Shown: in pieces, positions 25,474-32,252 of the stretch
Layout: each line of letters opens with the position of its first letter
How positions within the stretch are numbered: the stretch's first letter is position 1
Source: a bacterium
Lineage (GTDB): Bacteria; Sysuimicrobiota; Sysuimicrobiia; Sysuimicrobiales; Humicultoraceae
DNA length: 35,056 nt
Reading direction: 5' to 3'
NCBI GenBank assembly: GCA_030018905.1
Contig: JASEHJ010000008.1
Location: forward strand, 1-35,056
Notes under the pieces: model-generated
Told to the model about the DNA's origin: nothing
The model's database searches: none
The model's input: only the letters and a program-made list of their open reading frames with translations
Position numbers and translations under genes: made by a program

Positions 25474-25950
25474 ATGGATCCGATCGGACACCACTACATC
25501 GTTGAGGCTTCGGGATGCAATCCCGACATTATTGGCAAGGTTGAGACGGTTGAGCAGATTCTGGTGCGTGCCGCCGAGGTGGCCCAGGTCACCGTTTGGT
25601 CAATCTCCTTCCACCGGTTCAACCCGAACGGCGTTTCCGGCGTTGTCGTCATCTCGGAGTCGCACCTCTCCGTCCACACGTGGCCGGAGTACGGATACGT
25701 AGCCCTCGACATCTTCACCTGCGGCAACGACGCGAAGCCCGAGGCAGCCGTAGAGTACGCGCTCAAGGAGTTCAAGGCACGGACGATGCACATCACCGAG
25801 GTAACCCGGGGGCTGGAGGAGGGCGACCGCCAGTACTTCCACAGCATCGTCACCTGGGAGGAGACGCTGCCCACAAAGGACGACAAGAGACGGTCGAAGG
25901 TTGCAAAGCACCCAAAGCGGCCGTCGCGCCCGGCGTTTCGAGCCCGCTAG
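25474..25950 (+). CDS. speH: S-adenosylmethionine decarboxylase proenzyme
   Basis: A 158-residue prokaryotic AdoMet decarboxylase, which makes decarboxylated AdoMet, the aminopropyl donor for spermidine. ISESHLSVHTWPEYGYVALDIFTCG contains the self-cleavage site (between E62 and S63, S63 becoming the pyruvoyl group), H68 and C83. These positions coincide with those I recall for the Thermotoga maritima enzyme. GHHYIVEASGCNP is the family opening. The protein is about 25 residues longer than usual because of a basic tail (KRRSKVAKHPKR). GGGGGGAGGTGGGAG gives a very strong ribosome-binding site. No spermidine synthase gene is adjacent. Confidence 0.95.
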   Translation: MDPIGHHYIVEASGCNPDIIGKVETVEQILVRAAEVAQVTVWSISFHRFNPNGVSGVVVISESHLSVHTWPEYGYVALDIFTCGNDAKPEAAVEYALKEFKARTMHITEVTRGLEEGDRQYFHSIVTWEETLPTKDDKRRSKVAKHPKRPSRPAFRAR

Positions 25951-25989
25951 CACGACGCGCCCGGGGCGGCGCTCCGATGGGGGACTGCA

Positions 25990-26883
25990 GTGGCACTGCT
26001 TTCGGTCATCCTGCCCATAGTGTTGCTCATCGCGGCCGGGTACCTGCTCGCCCGCCTCATCCCGATCGAGATTCAGTCGCTCTCCCGCTTGACCATATAC
26101 CTGCTCACGCCCAGCCTCGTGTTCACCGCGCTGGTGCGCACCGACGTGTCGGCCGCAGCCGCCGCGAGGCTGATAGGGCTCATCGTTGTGCAGTTCGCCG
26201 TGCTGCTCGTCGTCGCGCTGGTCGCCGGACGGCTGCTGCGACTGGCACCGGTTAAGCGCAGCGGGTTGGCGGTGGCAACGGTTCTCTACAACGCGGGTAA
26301 CTATGGGCTTCCGGTGAGCCTGTTCGCATTTGGCGAGGAAGGAGTTCGTCTGGCCACGCTCATCTTCGTGGTCTCGGCGATCCTCATGCACTCCGTGGGG
26401 GTGTTCCTGGCCTCGGCCGGCAGGAACAAGCCCGTCCACGCAGTCTTCGACATGTTCCGCCTGCCGCTAATCTATGCCGCGGTTGCGGGCGTGGTCTTTG
26501 CGTACAAGGGGTGGACGGTGCCGGTCGCGCTGTGGCGCCCGATTGAGCTCATGGCCCAGGGCGCGATTCCCGTGCTGCTCATCACCCTTGGGGTACAGCT
26601 TTCCCAGGCACGGCCTTCGGCTGTGAATGCGCCTTTGGGCATCTCCGCCGTCCTGCGACTCGTCGTCTCTCCTCTGCTGACGATCGCCCTCGCGCCCTGG
26701 TTCGGCATCGCCGGACTCGCCCGCGACGTCGCAGTGCTGTCCACGGCTATGCCGACCGCGATCAACGCGTTCCTGATCGCCGCGCAGTTTGACGCTGCCC
26801 CGGATTTTGTGGCCAGCGCGGTTTTCCTGACCACGGTTGCGAGTTTCGTTTCGATCTCGATCGTATTGGCGCTCCTACTGTGA
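25990..26883 (+). CDS. AEC (auxin efflux carrier)-family transporter
   Basis: A 297-residue membrane protein with about ten helices and the AEC family features. An N-terminal LPIVLLIAAGYLLAR helix is followed by SRLTIYLLTPSLVFTALV. The NAGNYGLPVSLFAFGEEG crossover region is present. The second half has the GAIPVLLITLGVQLSQ and STAMPTAINAFLIAAQF motifs. Family members export or exchange organic acids such as malate, or other carboxylates; the substrate here is unknown. The GTG start at 25990 lacks a strong Shine-Dalgarno. Its stop overlaps the GTG start of the MFS gene, so the two transporters are coupled. Confidence 0.92.
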   Translation: MALLSVILPIVLLIAAGYLLARLIPIEIQSLSRLTIYLLTPSLVFTALVRTDVSAAAAARLIGLIVVQFAVLLVVALVAGRLLRLAPVKRSGLAVATVLYNAGNYGLPVSLFAFGEEGVRLATLIFVVSAILMHSVGVFLASAGRNKPVHAVFDMFRLPLIYAAVAGVVFAYKGWTVPVALWRPIELMAQGAIPVLLITLGVQLSQARPSAVNAPLGISAVLRLVVSPLLTIALAPWFGIAGLARDVAVLSTAMPTAINAFLIAAQFDAAPDFVASAVFLTTVASFVSISIVLALLL

Positions 26884-28061
26884 GGCTGGGGCGGCCGCGC
26901 GCGCCGTTGTGGTCCCGCCTGGGCGCACTGACTTTCGCCCACTTCACCAACGATCTCTACGCCGCTTTCCTGGCGCCCCTGCTGCCGCTTGTGGTTGCCA
27001 AGTTCGGCCTTACGCTGGCGCTCGCCGGGCTCCTCGGCAGCGCGTTCAACCTCTCGTCCGCGTTCTCCCAACCGTTTTTCGGGATGGTGGCCGACCGCGT
27101 TCGGCGGCCCGTATTCATCGTCATGGGCGCGCTCGTCACGGTATCCATGATGGGGTTGCTCGGGCTCGCGCCCTCCTACCACGCGATGCTCGTGGTGCTC
27201 TTCCTCGCGGGCCTGGGCACCGCGGCGTTTCACCCCCAGTCGTTCGCGGCCGCCGGGGCCGTGAGCGGGGACCGCCGGGGAGCCGGGCTTTCGCTCTTCA
27301 TTGCCGGCGGTGAGCTGGGATACTCGCTGGGCCCGGTCTACGTGGCCGCGATCGTGGGTGCGATCGGTCTTGCTGGAACCGCGGTGGCCGCGCTTCCAGG
27401 TGTGGTGGCCTGCCTGCTGCTCTGGAGGCCTGTCGGCTCCTGGAGGTCTGTTCTGGAAACGCCCACACGGGTGGGCCTGCGCTCCGAAGTCCGGCGGCAC
27501 GGGAGAGCCCTGGCACTGATCTGGCTCGTGGTAGTGATCAGGAGTGTGGTCACGCTGGGGCACGTCCTGTTCATCCCGCTCCTGCTGCGCGATCGCGGAG
27601 AGACGCTGATGATGGGAGGGACCGCGGTCCTTCTCTTTGGGGGGATCGGTTCGATCGGCGGACTGATAGGCGGGGCGCTCTCCGACCGGATCGGGCGGCG
27701 CGCTGTGATGGCGATCTCGCTGATTGCAACCGCGCCTCTGCTTGTGCTCTTCGGCAGCATCGAGAGCGCCTGGGGCCTGGTACCGCTGGCTCTGGGTGGC
27801 TTCACGCTCTTCCTGGCGGCCCCGGTCAGCATAGTGATGGCGCAGGAGATGTTTCCCTCACGGACGAGCCTGGTGAGCAGCCTGGTGACCGGGATGGCGT
27901 GGGGAACCGCAGGCCTTTCCATGACGCTGATTGGCGCAATTGCCGACAAGATCGGGCTGGCCCAGACCCTCTCGGCAAGCGTCGGCCTCTTCCTGATCGC
28001 GCTGGCTGCAATCTGGGCGCTGTCGGCGCAGCCCCCGCGCGCAAAGACTACGCCGGTCTGA
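26880..28061 (+). CDS. MFS transporter, Fsr (fosmidomycin resistance)-like
   Basis: A 393-residue twelve-helix major facilitator. LGALTFAHFTNDLYAAFLAPLLPLV is the characteristic first helix of the Fsr-type group. GMVADRVRRPVFIVMG is motif A. FLAGLGTAAFHPQSFAAAG and GELGYSLGPVYVAAIVG follow, and the second motif A is GALSDRIGRRAVM. Members export drugs or metabolites; the substrate is not predictable. It uses a GTG start within the AEC stop (GTGA) and ends six bases before the convergent AsnC-domain gene. Confidence 0.93.
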   Translation: MRLGRPRAPLWSRLGALTFAHFTNDLYAAFLAPLLPLVVAKFGLTLALAGLLGSAFNLSSAFSQPFFGMVADRVRRPVFIVMGALVTVSMMGLLGLAPSYHAMLVVLFLAGLGTAAFHPQSFAAAGAVSGDRRGAGLSLFIAGGELGYSLGPVYVAAIVGAIGLAGTAVAALPGVVACLLLWRPVGSWRSVLETPTRVGLRSEVRRHGRALALIWLVVVIRSVVTLGHVLFIPLLLRDRGETLMMGGTAVLLFGGIGSIGGLIGGALSDRIGRRAVMAISLIATAPLLVLFGSIESAWGLVPLALGGFTLFLAAPVSIVMAQEMFPSRTSLVSSLVTGMAWGTAGLSMTLIGAIADKIGLAQTLSASVGLFLIALAAIWALSAQPPRAKTTPV

Positions 28062-28067
28062 TCCCGC

Positions 28068-28310
28068 TCACCTTTCGCTGACCGGTGTGACCACGCAGGT
28101 TGTCGTCCGCGTGACGCCGGTTGTCTCCTGGAACCGGGAGACGATCAGCCTGCCCAGCGTGTCCATGCTCTCGGTTTCCACGAACGCGATGATGTCGGTC
28201 GGCCCGGTAACGGCGTGGGCCATCTTGACCCCTGGCGTCCGCAGAATGTGCGCCAGCGCGTCAGAAAGCTTGCCGGGCAGGATGCGTATGAGCACATACG
28301 CCTGAACCAT
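28068..28310 (-). CDS. Stand-alone Lrp/AsnC ligand-binding (RAM) domain protein
   Basis: An 80-residue protein consisting only of the RAM/AsnC ligand-binding fold. VQAYVLIRILPGKLSDALAHIL is the first strand and helix, followed by GVKMAHAVTGPTDIIAFVETESMDTLGRLI and a final TRTTTCVV strand. The helix-turn-helix DNA-binding domain of full Lrp regulators is absent. Such proteins form oligomers and may bind amino acids or modulate true Lrp proteins by hetero-assembly; this is inferred from the family. GGAGGAGGGAG precedes the ATG. It lies 24 bp after the YggT gene in the same operon. Confidence 0.88.
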   Translation of the reverse strand: MVQAYVLIRILPGKLSDALAHILRTPGVKMAHAVTGPTDIIAFVETESMDTLGRLIVSRFQETTGVTRTTTCVVTPVSER

Positions 28311-28334
28311 CGCTTCTCCCTCCTCCGTTCGATC

Positions 28335-28598
28335 TCAGGGCCGCAGCGTCACCAACAGATCCACGAGCAGGTTGCGCGCCAGATAGAGCAACAGGATGGC
28401 GACAATCGGTGACAGGTCGAGGCCTCCGGCTGCCGGTATCACCCTCCGGATCGGATCCAGGATGGGCGAGGTGAGATCGTGGACCACCTTGACCGCGGGA
28501 TGGCGGAGGGTCGGAAACCACGAGAGTGCCACGCGCACGAAGATGAGCGTGGTGATGATCTTGTAGGCGAGGTCGAGGAAGTAGATCAGCTCCAGCAT
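28335..28598 (-). CDS. YggT-family integral membrane protein
   Basis: An 87-residue protein with two hydrophobic helices flanking the conserved amphipathic region. The YggT signature SWFPTLRHPAVKVVHDLTSPILDPIRRVIPAAGGLDLSPIVA is complete, and the second helix is ILLLYLARNLLVDLL. YggT proteins are widespread inner-membrane proteins near cell-division genes in many bacteria, with no defined biochemical role. GGGAG precedes the ATG, and a clear promoter lies 49-77 bp upstream. It is followed by the RAM-domain gene. Confidence 0.92.
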   Translation of the reverse strand: MLELIYFLDLAYKIITTLIFVRVALSWFPTLRHPAVKVVHDLTSPILDPIRRVIPAAGGLDLSPIVAILLLYLARNLLVDLLVTLRP

Positions 28599-28646
28599 CC
28601 GTTTCTCCCGTGGCAGTCCTCTGGCGGTGCGCGGAGCCCGCTAATA

Positions 28647-28675
28647 ATTGTACCAAGCCGGTCTCAGGCAGGCAA
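28647..28675 (-). promoter_or_regulatory. Sigma-70-type promoter of the YggT-RAM operon
   Basis: On the minus strand TTGCCT (28675-28670), 17 bp and TACAAT (28652-28647) closely match consensus. It points toward the YggT gene, about 49 bp upstream of its ATG, within the region divergent from the alanyl-tRNA editing gene. Confidence 0.65.
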
Positions 28676-28802
28676 CGAACCCCTGGCGCCCGCGGGTTGC
28701 GGAACCCGGCATCCCGCACGATCTGTCGCGGGGGGATGGTCCGGCCGACCGTCGAAGATGGTCGCGAGAACGCCAAGACCTTTGGATAGCGAGGACCGGA
28801 CC

Positions 28803-30098
28803 ATGGCAGTCAAGCTCTATCACGCCGACGCGTACGCGCGCGAGTTCACCTCTGTGGTGACCGGCGTGCGCCGTATTGAAGGCAGTGTCACCGCGGTCGC
28901 GCTGGCGGAGACCGCGTTCTACCCGGCATCCGGCGGCCAGCCCGCGGACCAGGGTCACCTCGATGCCATGGAGGTAACGGACGTACTGGAAGAGGACGGT
29001 GAGATCTGGCACGCCGTTCGGCCGTCTGCGCAGGGGCAGGTTGAAGGCCTCTCCGTTGTCGGATCTCTCAACTGGGAGCGGCGCTTCGACCACATGCAGC
29101 AGCACACCGGCCAGCACATCCTCTCAGCGGCCTTTCTGCAGGCGCTGGGGGCGGAGACGCTGTCCGTGCACATCGGTACCACCTGCACACTGGACCTGGA
29201 TCTTCCCCTCCTCGACGATGAAGCCATTGCCCGCGTGGAGGACCTAGCCAACACGATCGTCACCGAGAACCGTGTGGTGGCCGCGCGCGAAGTTGAGATC
29301 GAAGAGGCGGTCGCGATGGGGCTGCGCCGTCCGCCCAGACAGGCCGGGCGGATACGGGTGGTGGAGGTGGCGGGTTTCGACCGCTCGGCCTGCGGCGGCA
29401 CGCACGTCCGCGCCACCGGCGAGGTCGGTGCCATCGCGCTCCTGCGCCACGAGCGGCACAAGGGTGGCGTACGGGTGGGCTTCCAGTGCGGGTGGCGCGC
29501 GCTGCGGCACTACAGGTGGGCGCGGAGGTTGATCACCTCGGTTGCCACCGAGCTCACCGTGGGCGAGCCCGACCTGGCCGGTGCGATCGGGCGTCTCTCG
29601 ATTCGCGCGCGGGAGGTGGAGCGGGAGCTGGAGACCGCCCGCCTGGAACTGCTGGGGTACGAGGCCCGGGCGCTCATCGCACGAGCGACCTCCGCGGGCA
29701 CACCCGCCTGTGGCCAGGGGCATTTGGTCGTCGCCGCGGCCTATGACGGTCGTGCCATCGAGGACCTGCGCGCACTGGCCCGCACCCTCACGGCGCAGGC
29801 GGACTGTGTTGCGATCCTGGCCACCGATCCGGGCCGGCGCGTGCTGGTGGCGCGCAGCCCGGCGGTGGCCGTGGATGCGGCCGCGGTGCTGCGGGAGACC
29901 GTTGCGGCGTTCGGCGGCCGGGGCGGCGGCAAGTCCGAGGCAGCAGAAGGCACGGCGCCCGAGGCGCCCTCGACCGCGGCCCTGGTGGACGCCGCGCGCC
30001 TGGCCCTGCTGCGCCAGGCAGCCTCGGGCGAGGGAGCCGGAGGCACGGCGCCGCCACGCCCACCCGCGGCCCCACACGAAGGTGGTGCTGTGGCATAA
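28803..30098 (+). CDS. Alanyl-tRNA editing protein with DHHA1 domain (AlaX-L type)
   Basis: A 431-residue homologue of the AlaRS editing half, which hydrolyses mischarged Ser- or Gly-tRNA-Ala. TAFYPASGGQPADQG opens it. The zinc site is HTGQH (H101, H105) and CGGTHVRATGEVG (C197, H201). After the editing domain, a helical segment (REVERELETARLELLGYEAR) leads to a DHHA1-like domain with FGGRGGGKSEAAEG, the AlaRS C-terminal glycine motif. The N-terminal synthetase domain is absent, so this is a free-standing editing factor, longer than the minimal AlaX. I start it at the ATG at 28803; the ORF-track extension upstream overlaps YggT. The tail is Ala/Pro-rich. Confidence 0.93.
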   Translation: MAVKLYHADAYAREFTSVVTGVRRIEGSVTAVALAETAFYPASGGQPADQGHLDAMEVTDVLEEDGEIWHAVRPSAQGQVEGLSVVGSLNWERRFDHMQQHTGQHILSAAFLQALGAETLSVHIGTTCTLDLDLPLLDDEAIARVEDLANTIVTENRVVAAREVEIEEAVAMGLRRPPRQAGRIRVVEVAGFDRSACGGTHVRATGEVGAIALLRHERHKGGVRVGFQCGWRALRHYRWARRLITSVATELTVGEPDLAGAIGRLSIRAREVERELETARLELLGYEARALIARATSAGTPACGQGHLVVAAAYDGRAIEDLRALARTLTAQADCVAILATDPGRRVLVARSPAVAVDAAAVLRETVAAFGGRGGGKSEAAEGTAPEAPSTAALVDAARLALLRQAASGEGAGGTAPPRPPAAPHEGGAVA

Positions 30099-30105
30099 TA
30101 CCCGT

Positions 30106-30834
30106 ATGAGCGAGGTAGGCTTGATTCTGGCCTTTTCGGCCGGCGTGCTGGGTTTCTTGAGTCCATGCATCGTGCCGTTGATTCCGGGCTACCTCTCGTT
30201 CGTCTCAGGACTCTCCCTGGCCGAGATGAGCGTAGAGGAGCGGCGCCGGCACCTGGGCCGGATACTGGCTTCCACGGGCCTGTTCGTCCTGGGCTTCGCC
30301 ACGATCTTCACCGCGATGGGTGCCTCGGCCTCGGCTCTGGGGGCCCTGGTGATCGAGAACCGCCTGCTGCTGACGCGCCTGGGAGGCGCGTTGGTGATCT
30401 TCCTGGGGCTGGGCGTGCTGGGGATAATTAGGGTGCCCGGGCTCTCGCGTGAGCGCCGTTTCCAGGTGCGACGCCGTCCCCTTGGGCTGATCGGGGCGTT
30501 TCCCGTCGGCATGGCGTTCGGCTTCGCCTGGACACCGTGCGTGGGTCCTGTGCTCACCGCGGTGTTGACGATGGCAGCGACAACCCAGACGGCGTCCAGC
30601 GGCGCGCTGCTGCTGTTTGCCTACTCGCTCGGCCTCGGCCTGCCGTTCCTCGTTGCGGCCGCGCTGATGACGGCCGCGTTCGATGCCGTGGGATGGCTGC
30701 GCCAGCACGCCCGCTCGGTTTCGACGGTCAGCGGGATCTTTCTCGTCGTGATGGGCGGCGCCATGGTGACCGACCTGCTGTTCGCATTCAATACCTGGAT
30801 GATCCGGCTGGTGCCGTTTCGGCCCGTCATCTGA
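30106..30834 (+). CDS. ccdA: Cytochrome c biogenesis protein CcdA
   Basis: A 242-residue six-helix membrane protein of the CcdA/DsbD-beta family, which carries electrons from cytoplasmic thioredoxin to extracytoplasmic thiol-disulfide proteins. The redox cysteines are in GFLSPCIVPLIPGYLSF and FAWTPCVGPVLTAVL, the two symmetrical TM motifs. GLGLPFLVAAAL is a further family marker. The ORF-track version starts far upstream inside the AlaX gene; the ATG at 30106, seven bases after the AlaX stop, gives the normal length. The nearest Shine-Dalgarno-like sequence (AAGGTGG) is about 20 bases away, so translation may be coupled to AlaX. No ResA- or CcsB-like partner is in the window. Confidence 0.93.
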   Translation: MSEVGLILAFSAGVLGFLSPCIVPLIPGYLSFVSGLSLAEMSVEERRRHLGRILASTGLFVLGFATIFTAMGASASALGALVIENRLLLTRLGGALVIFLGLGVLGIIRVPGLSRERRFQVRRRPLGLIGAFPVGMAFGFAWTPCVGPVLTAVLTMAATTQTASSGALLLFAYSLGLGLPFLVAAALMTAAFDAVGWLRQHARSVSTVSGIFLVVMGGAMVTDLLFAFNTWMIRLVPFRPVI

Positions 30835-30860
30835 GATCCAGCAGACTGGGAGAACTCGAA

Positions 30861-32240
30861 ATGAGACCACTCGCAACCCGGGGGGCGCGACTGCACCTTC
30901 CCGTAGCCATCCTGCTTCTGTCCCTGGTCGTGGTGCCCCTGGCGGCGGCGCCTCCCGTGCACGCCGCCGACGCAGGCCTGGCGCTGGAGGCGCTGGGGCT
31001 GCTCCGCGAGCGGTACGTGGATCCCGTGGACTCCGTTGTGCTGCTGAACGGGGCGATCGGGGGGCTGCGCTCGGCGCTTTCGGCGGCGGGCATCCAAACC
31101 GACCTCCCCGACATCCCTTCCGGCACCCCGAACGGGCAGGCCGATGCCGCGTTCCGCACCCGGTTTGGCGCCGCGGTCGCCGCATCCGGCGGCCGCGTCT
31201 CAGGCGCCTCGCTGGCCTATGCCGCGATCCGTGCCATGACCGCGGTGCTTCGCGACTCTCACACCGGCTTCCTAACCCCCGAACAGATCCGCGAGCGGCA
31301 GGCCTATCAGCGCCAGCAGGCAGCGTTCTCGGGCGTTGGCGTGGTGCTGATGCCGCGCGAGGGGCGCTTCTACGTGCGCGACGTCATCCCCGGCAGTCCG
31401 GCAGAGGCCGCAGGCGTGCAGCCGCTGGACCGCGTCGTGAGGATTGACGCGATCCCCACCGCCGGGCTCCAGGTGGAACAGGTGGCCGGGACGATTCGCG
31501 GTCCGGCAGGGACCTCGGTGATGCTCACTCTTGCTCGCCCCGGCCGGGTGGACAACATAACGCTCACCGTGACGCGGGCTCCGATTCAGGTCCCCGCGAT
31601 CTTCCAGGCCCGGGTCCTCGAGGGCGGAATCGGCTACCTTCAGCTCTACCAGTTCGCCACTCGCACCGGGGCGGAGTTCCGCCAGGCGCTGGAGCGGATG
31701 CTCGCCGGCGGGATGCGGGCCCTCGTGCTCGACCTCCGGTCCAACAGCGGCGGCTACCTGCACGAGCTGACCGCTGTTGCAAACGCCATGCTGCTTCCGG
31801 GCCAGCCCATCTACCAGGAGGTCTCCCGTAGGGGAGGTACGCGGACGGTGCGGACTTCCGCGGCTCCTATCCTGCCCTCGCACGTGCCGGTGGTCGTGCT
31901 CGTGGATGAGGGCAGCGCCTCGGCGGCCGAGCTGCTCGCCGCGGCGCTGCAGGAGCACGGCCGCGCGACGCTAATGGGCGCTAAGACCAGCGGCGCGGTC
32001 GAGGCCAGCGTGTTTCTAGACCTCTCGGACGGCTCGGCGCTCAGCGTGACCGTGCTTCGGCTTTCCACTGGGATGGGACGGCGCCTGGAAGGGGTTGGGC
32101 TCTCGCCTGGCGTCCCGGTGGTGCTGCTGGTTGCCGATCTCGACCAGGGCCGCGACACCCAGCTCCAGCGCGGGGTGCTGGTGGCCCGGCAGCGCCTGGG
32201 CCTGGCGCACAAGGCCGCCCCGGTTGCCGCGGGCCGATAG
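30861..32240 (+). CDS. Exported S41-family protease-like protein with PDZ domain
   Basis: A 459-residue CtpA-like protein. The N-terminus has a cleavable signal peptide (LPVAILLLSLVVVPLAAA, likely cut after VHA). Residues about 30-130 are a helical N-terminal domain. DSHTGFLTPEQ is conserved, and FSGVGVVLMPREGRFYVRDVIPGSPAEAAGVQPLDRVVRID is the PDZ domain. The protease core has YLQLYQFATRTGAEFRQAL and VLDLRSNSGGYL. DEGSASAAELLAAALQEHGRA contains the nucleophile Ser. In CtpA/Prc a Lys follows in TFGKG; here the segment is GAKTSGAVEAS, with Ala at that place. The ATG at 30861 has GGGAG upstream. It is probably in an operon with ccdA and the ATPase gene. Confidence 0.88.
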   Translation: MRPLATRGARLHLPVAILLLSLVVVPLAAAPPVHAADAGLALEALGLLRERYVDPVDSVVLLNGAIGGLRSALSAAGIQTDLPDIPSGTPNGQADAAFRTRFGAAVAASGGRVSGASLAYAAIRAMTAVLRDSHTGFLTPEQIRERQAYQRQQAAFSGVGVVLMPREGRFYVRDVIPGSPAEAAGVQPLDRVVRIDAIPTAGLQVEQVAGTIRGPAGTSVMLTLARPGRVDNITLTVTRAPIQVPAIFQARVLEGGIGYLQLYQFATRTGAEFRQALERMLAGGMRALVLDLRSNSGGYLHELTAVANAMLLPGQPIYQEVSRRGGTRTVRTSAAPILPSHVPVVVLVDEGSASAAELLAAALQEHGRATLMGAKTSGAVEASVFLDLSDGSALSVTVLRLSTGMGRRLEGVGLSPGVPVVLLVADLDQGRDTQLQRGVLVARQRLGLAHKAAPVAAGR

Positions 32241-32252
32241 GGGGGATTCGAG

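Noticed and set aside
29542-30105. Upstream extension of the ccdA ORF
   Set aside because: The extension is an out-of-frame reading of the AlaX gene; CcdA proteins start near MSEVGLILAFSAGVLGFLSPC.
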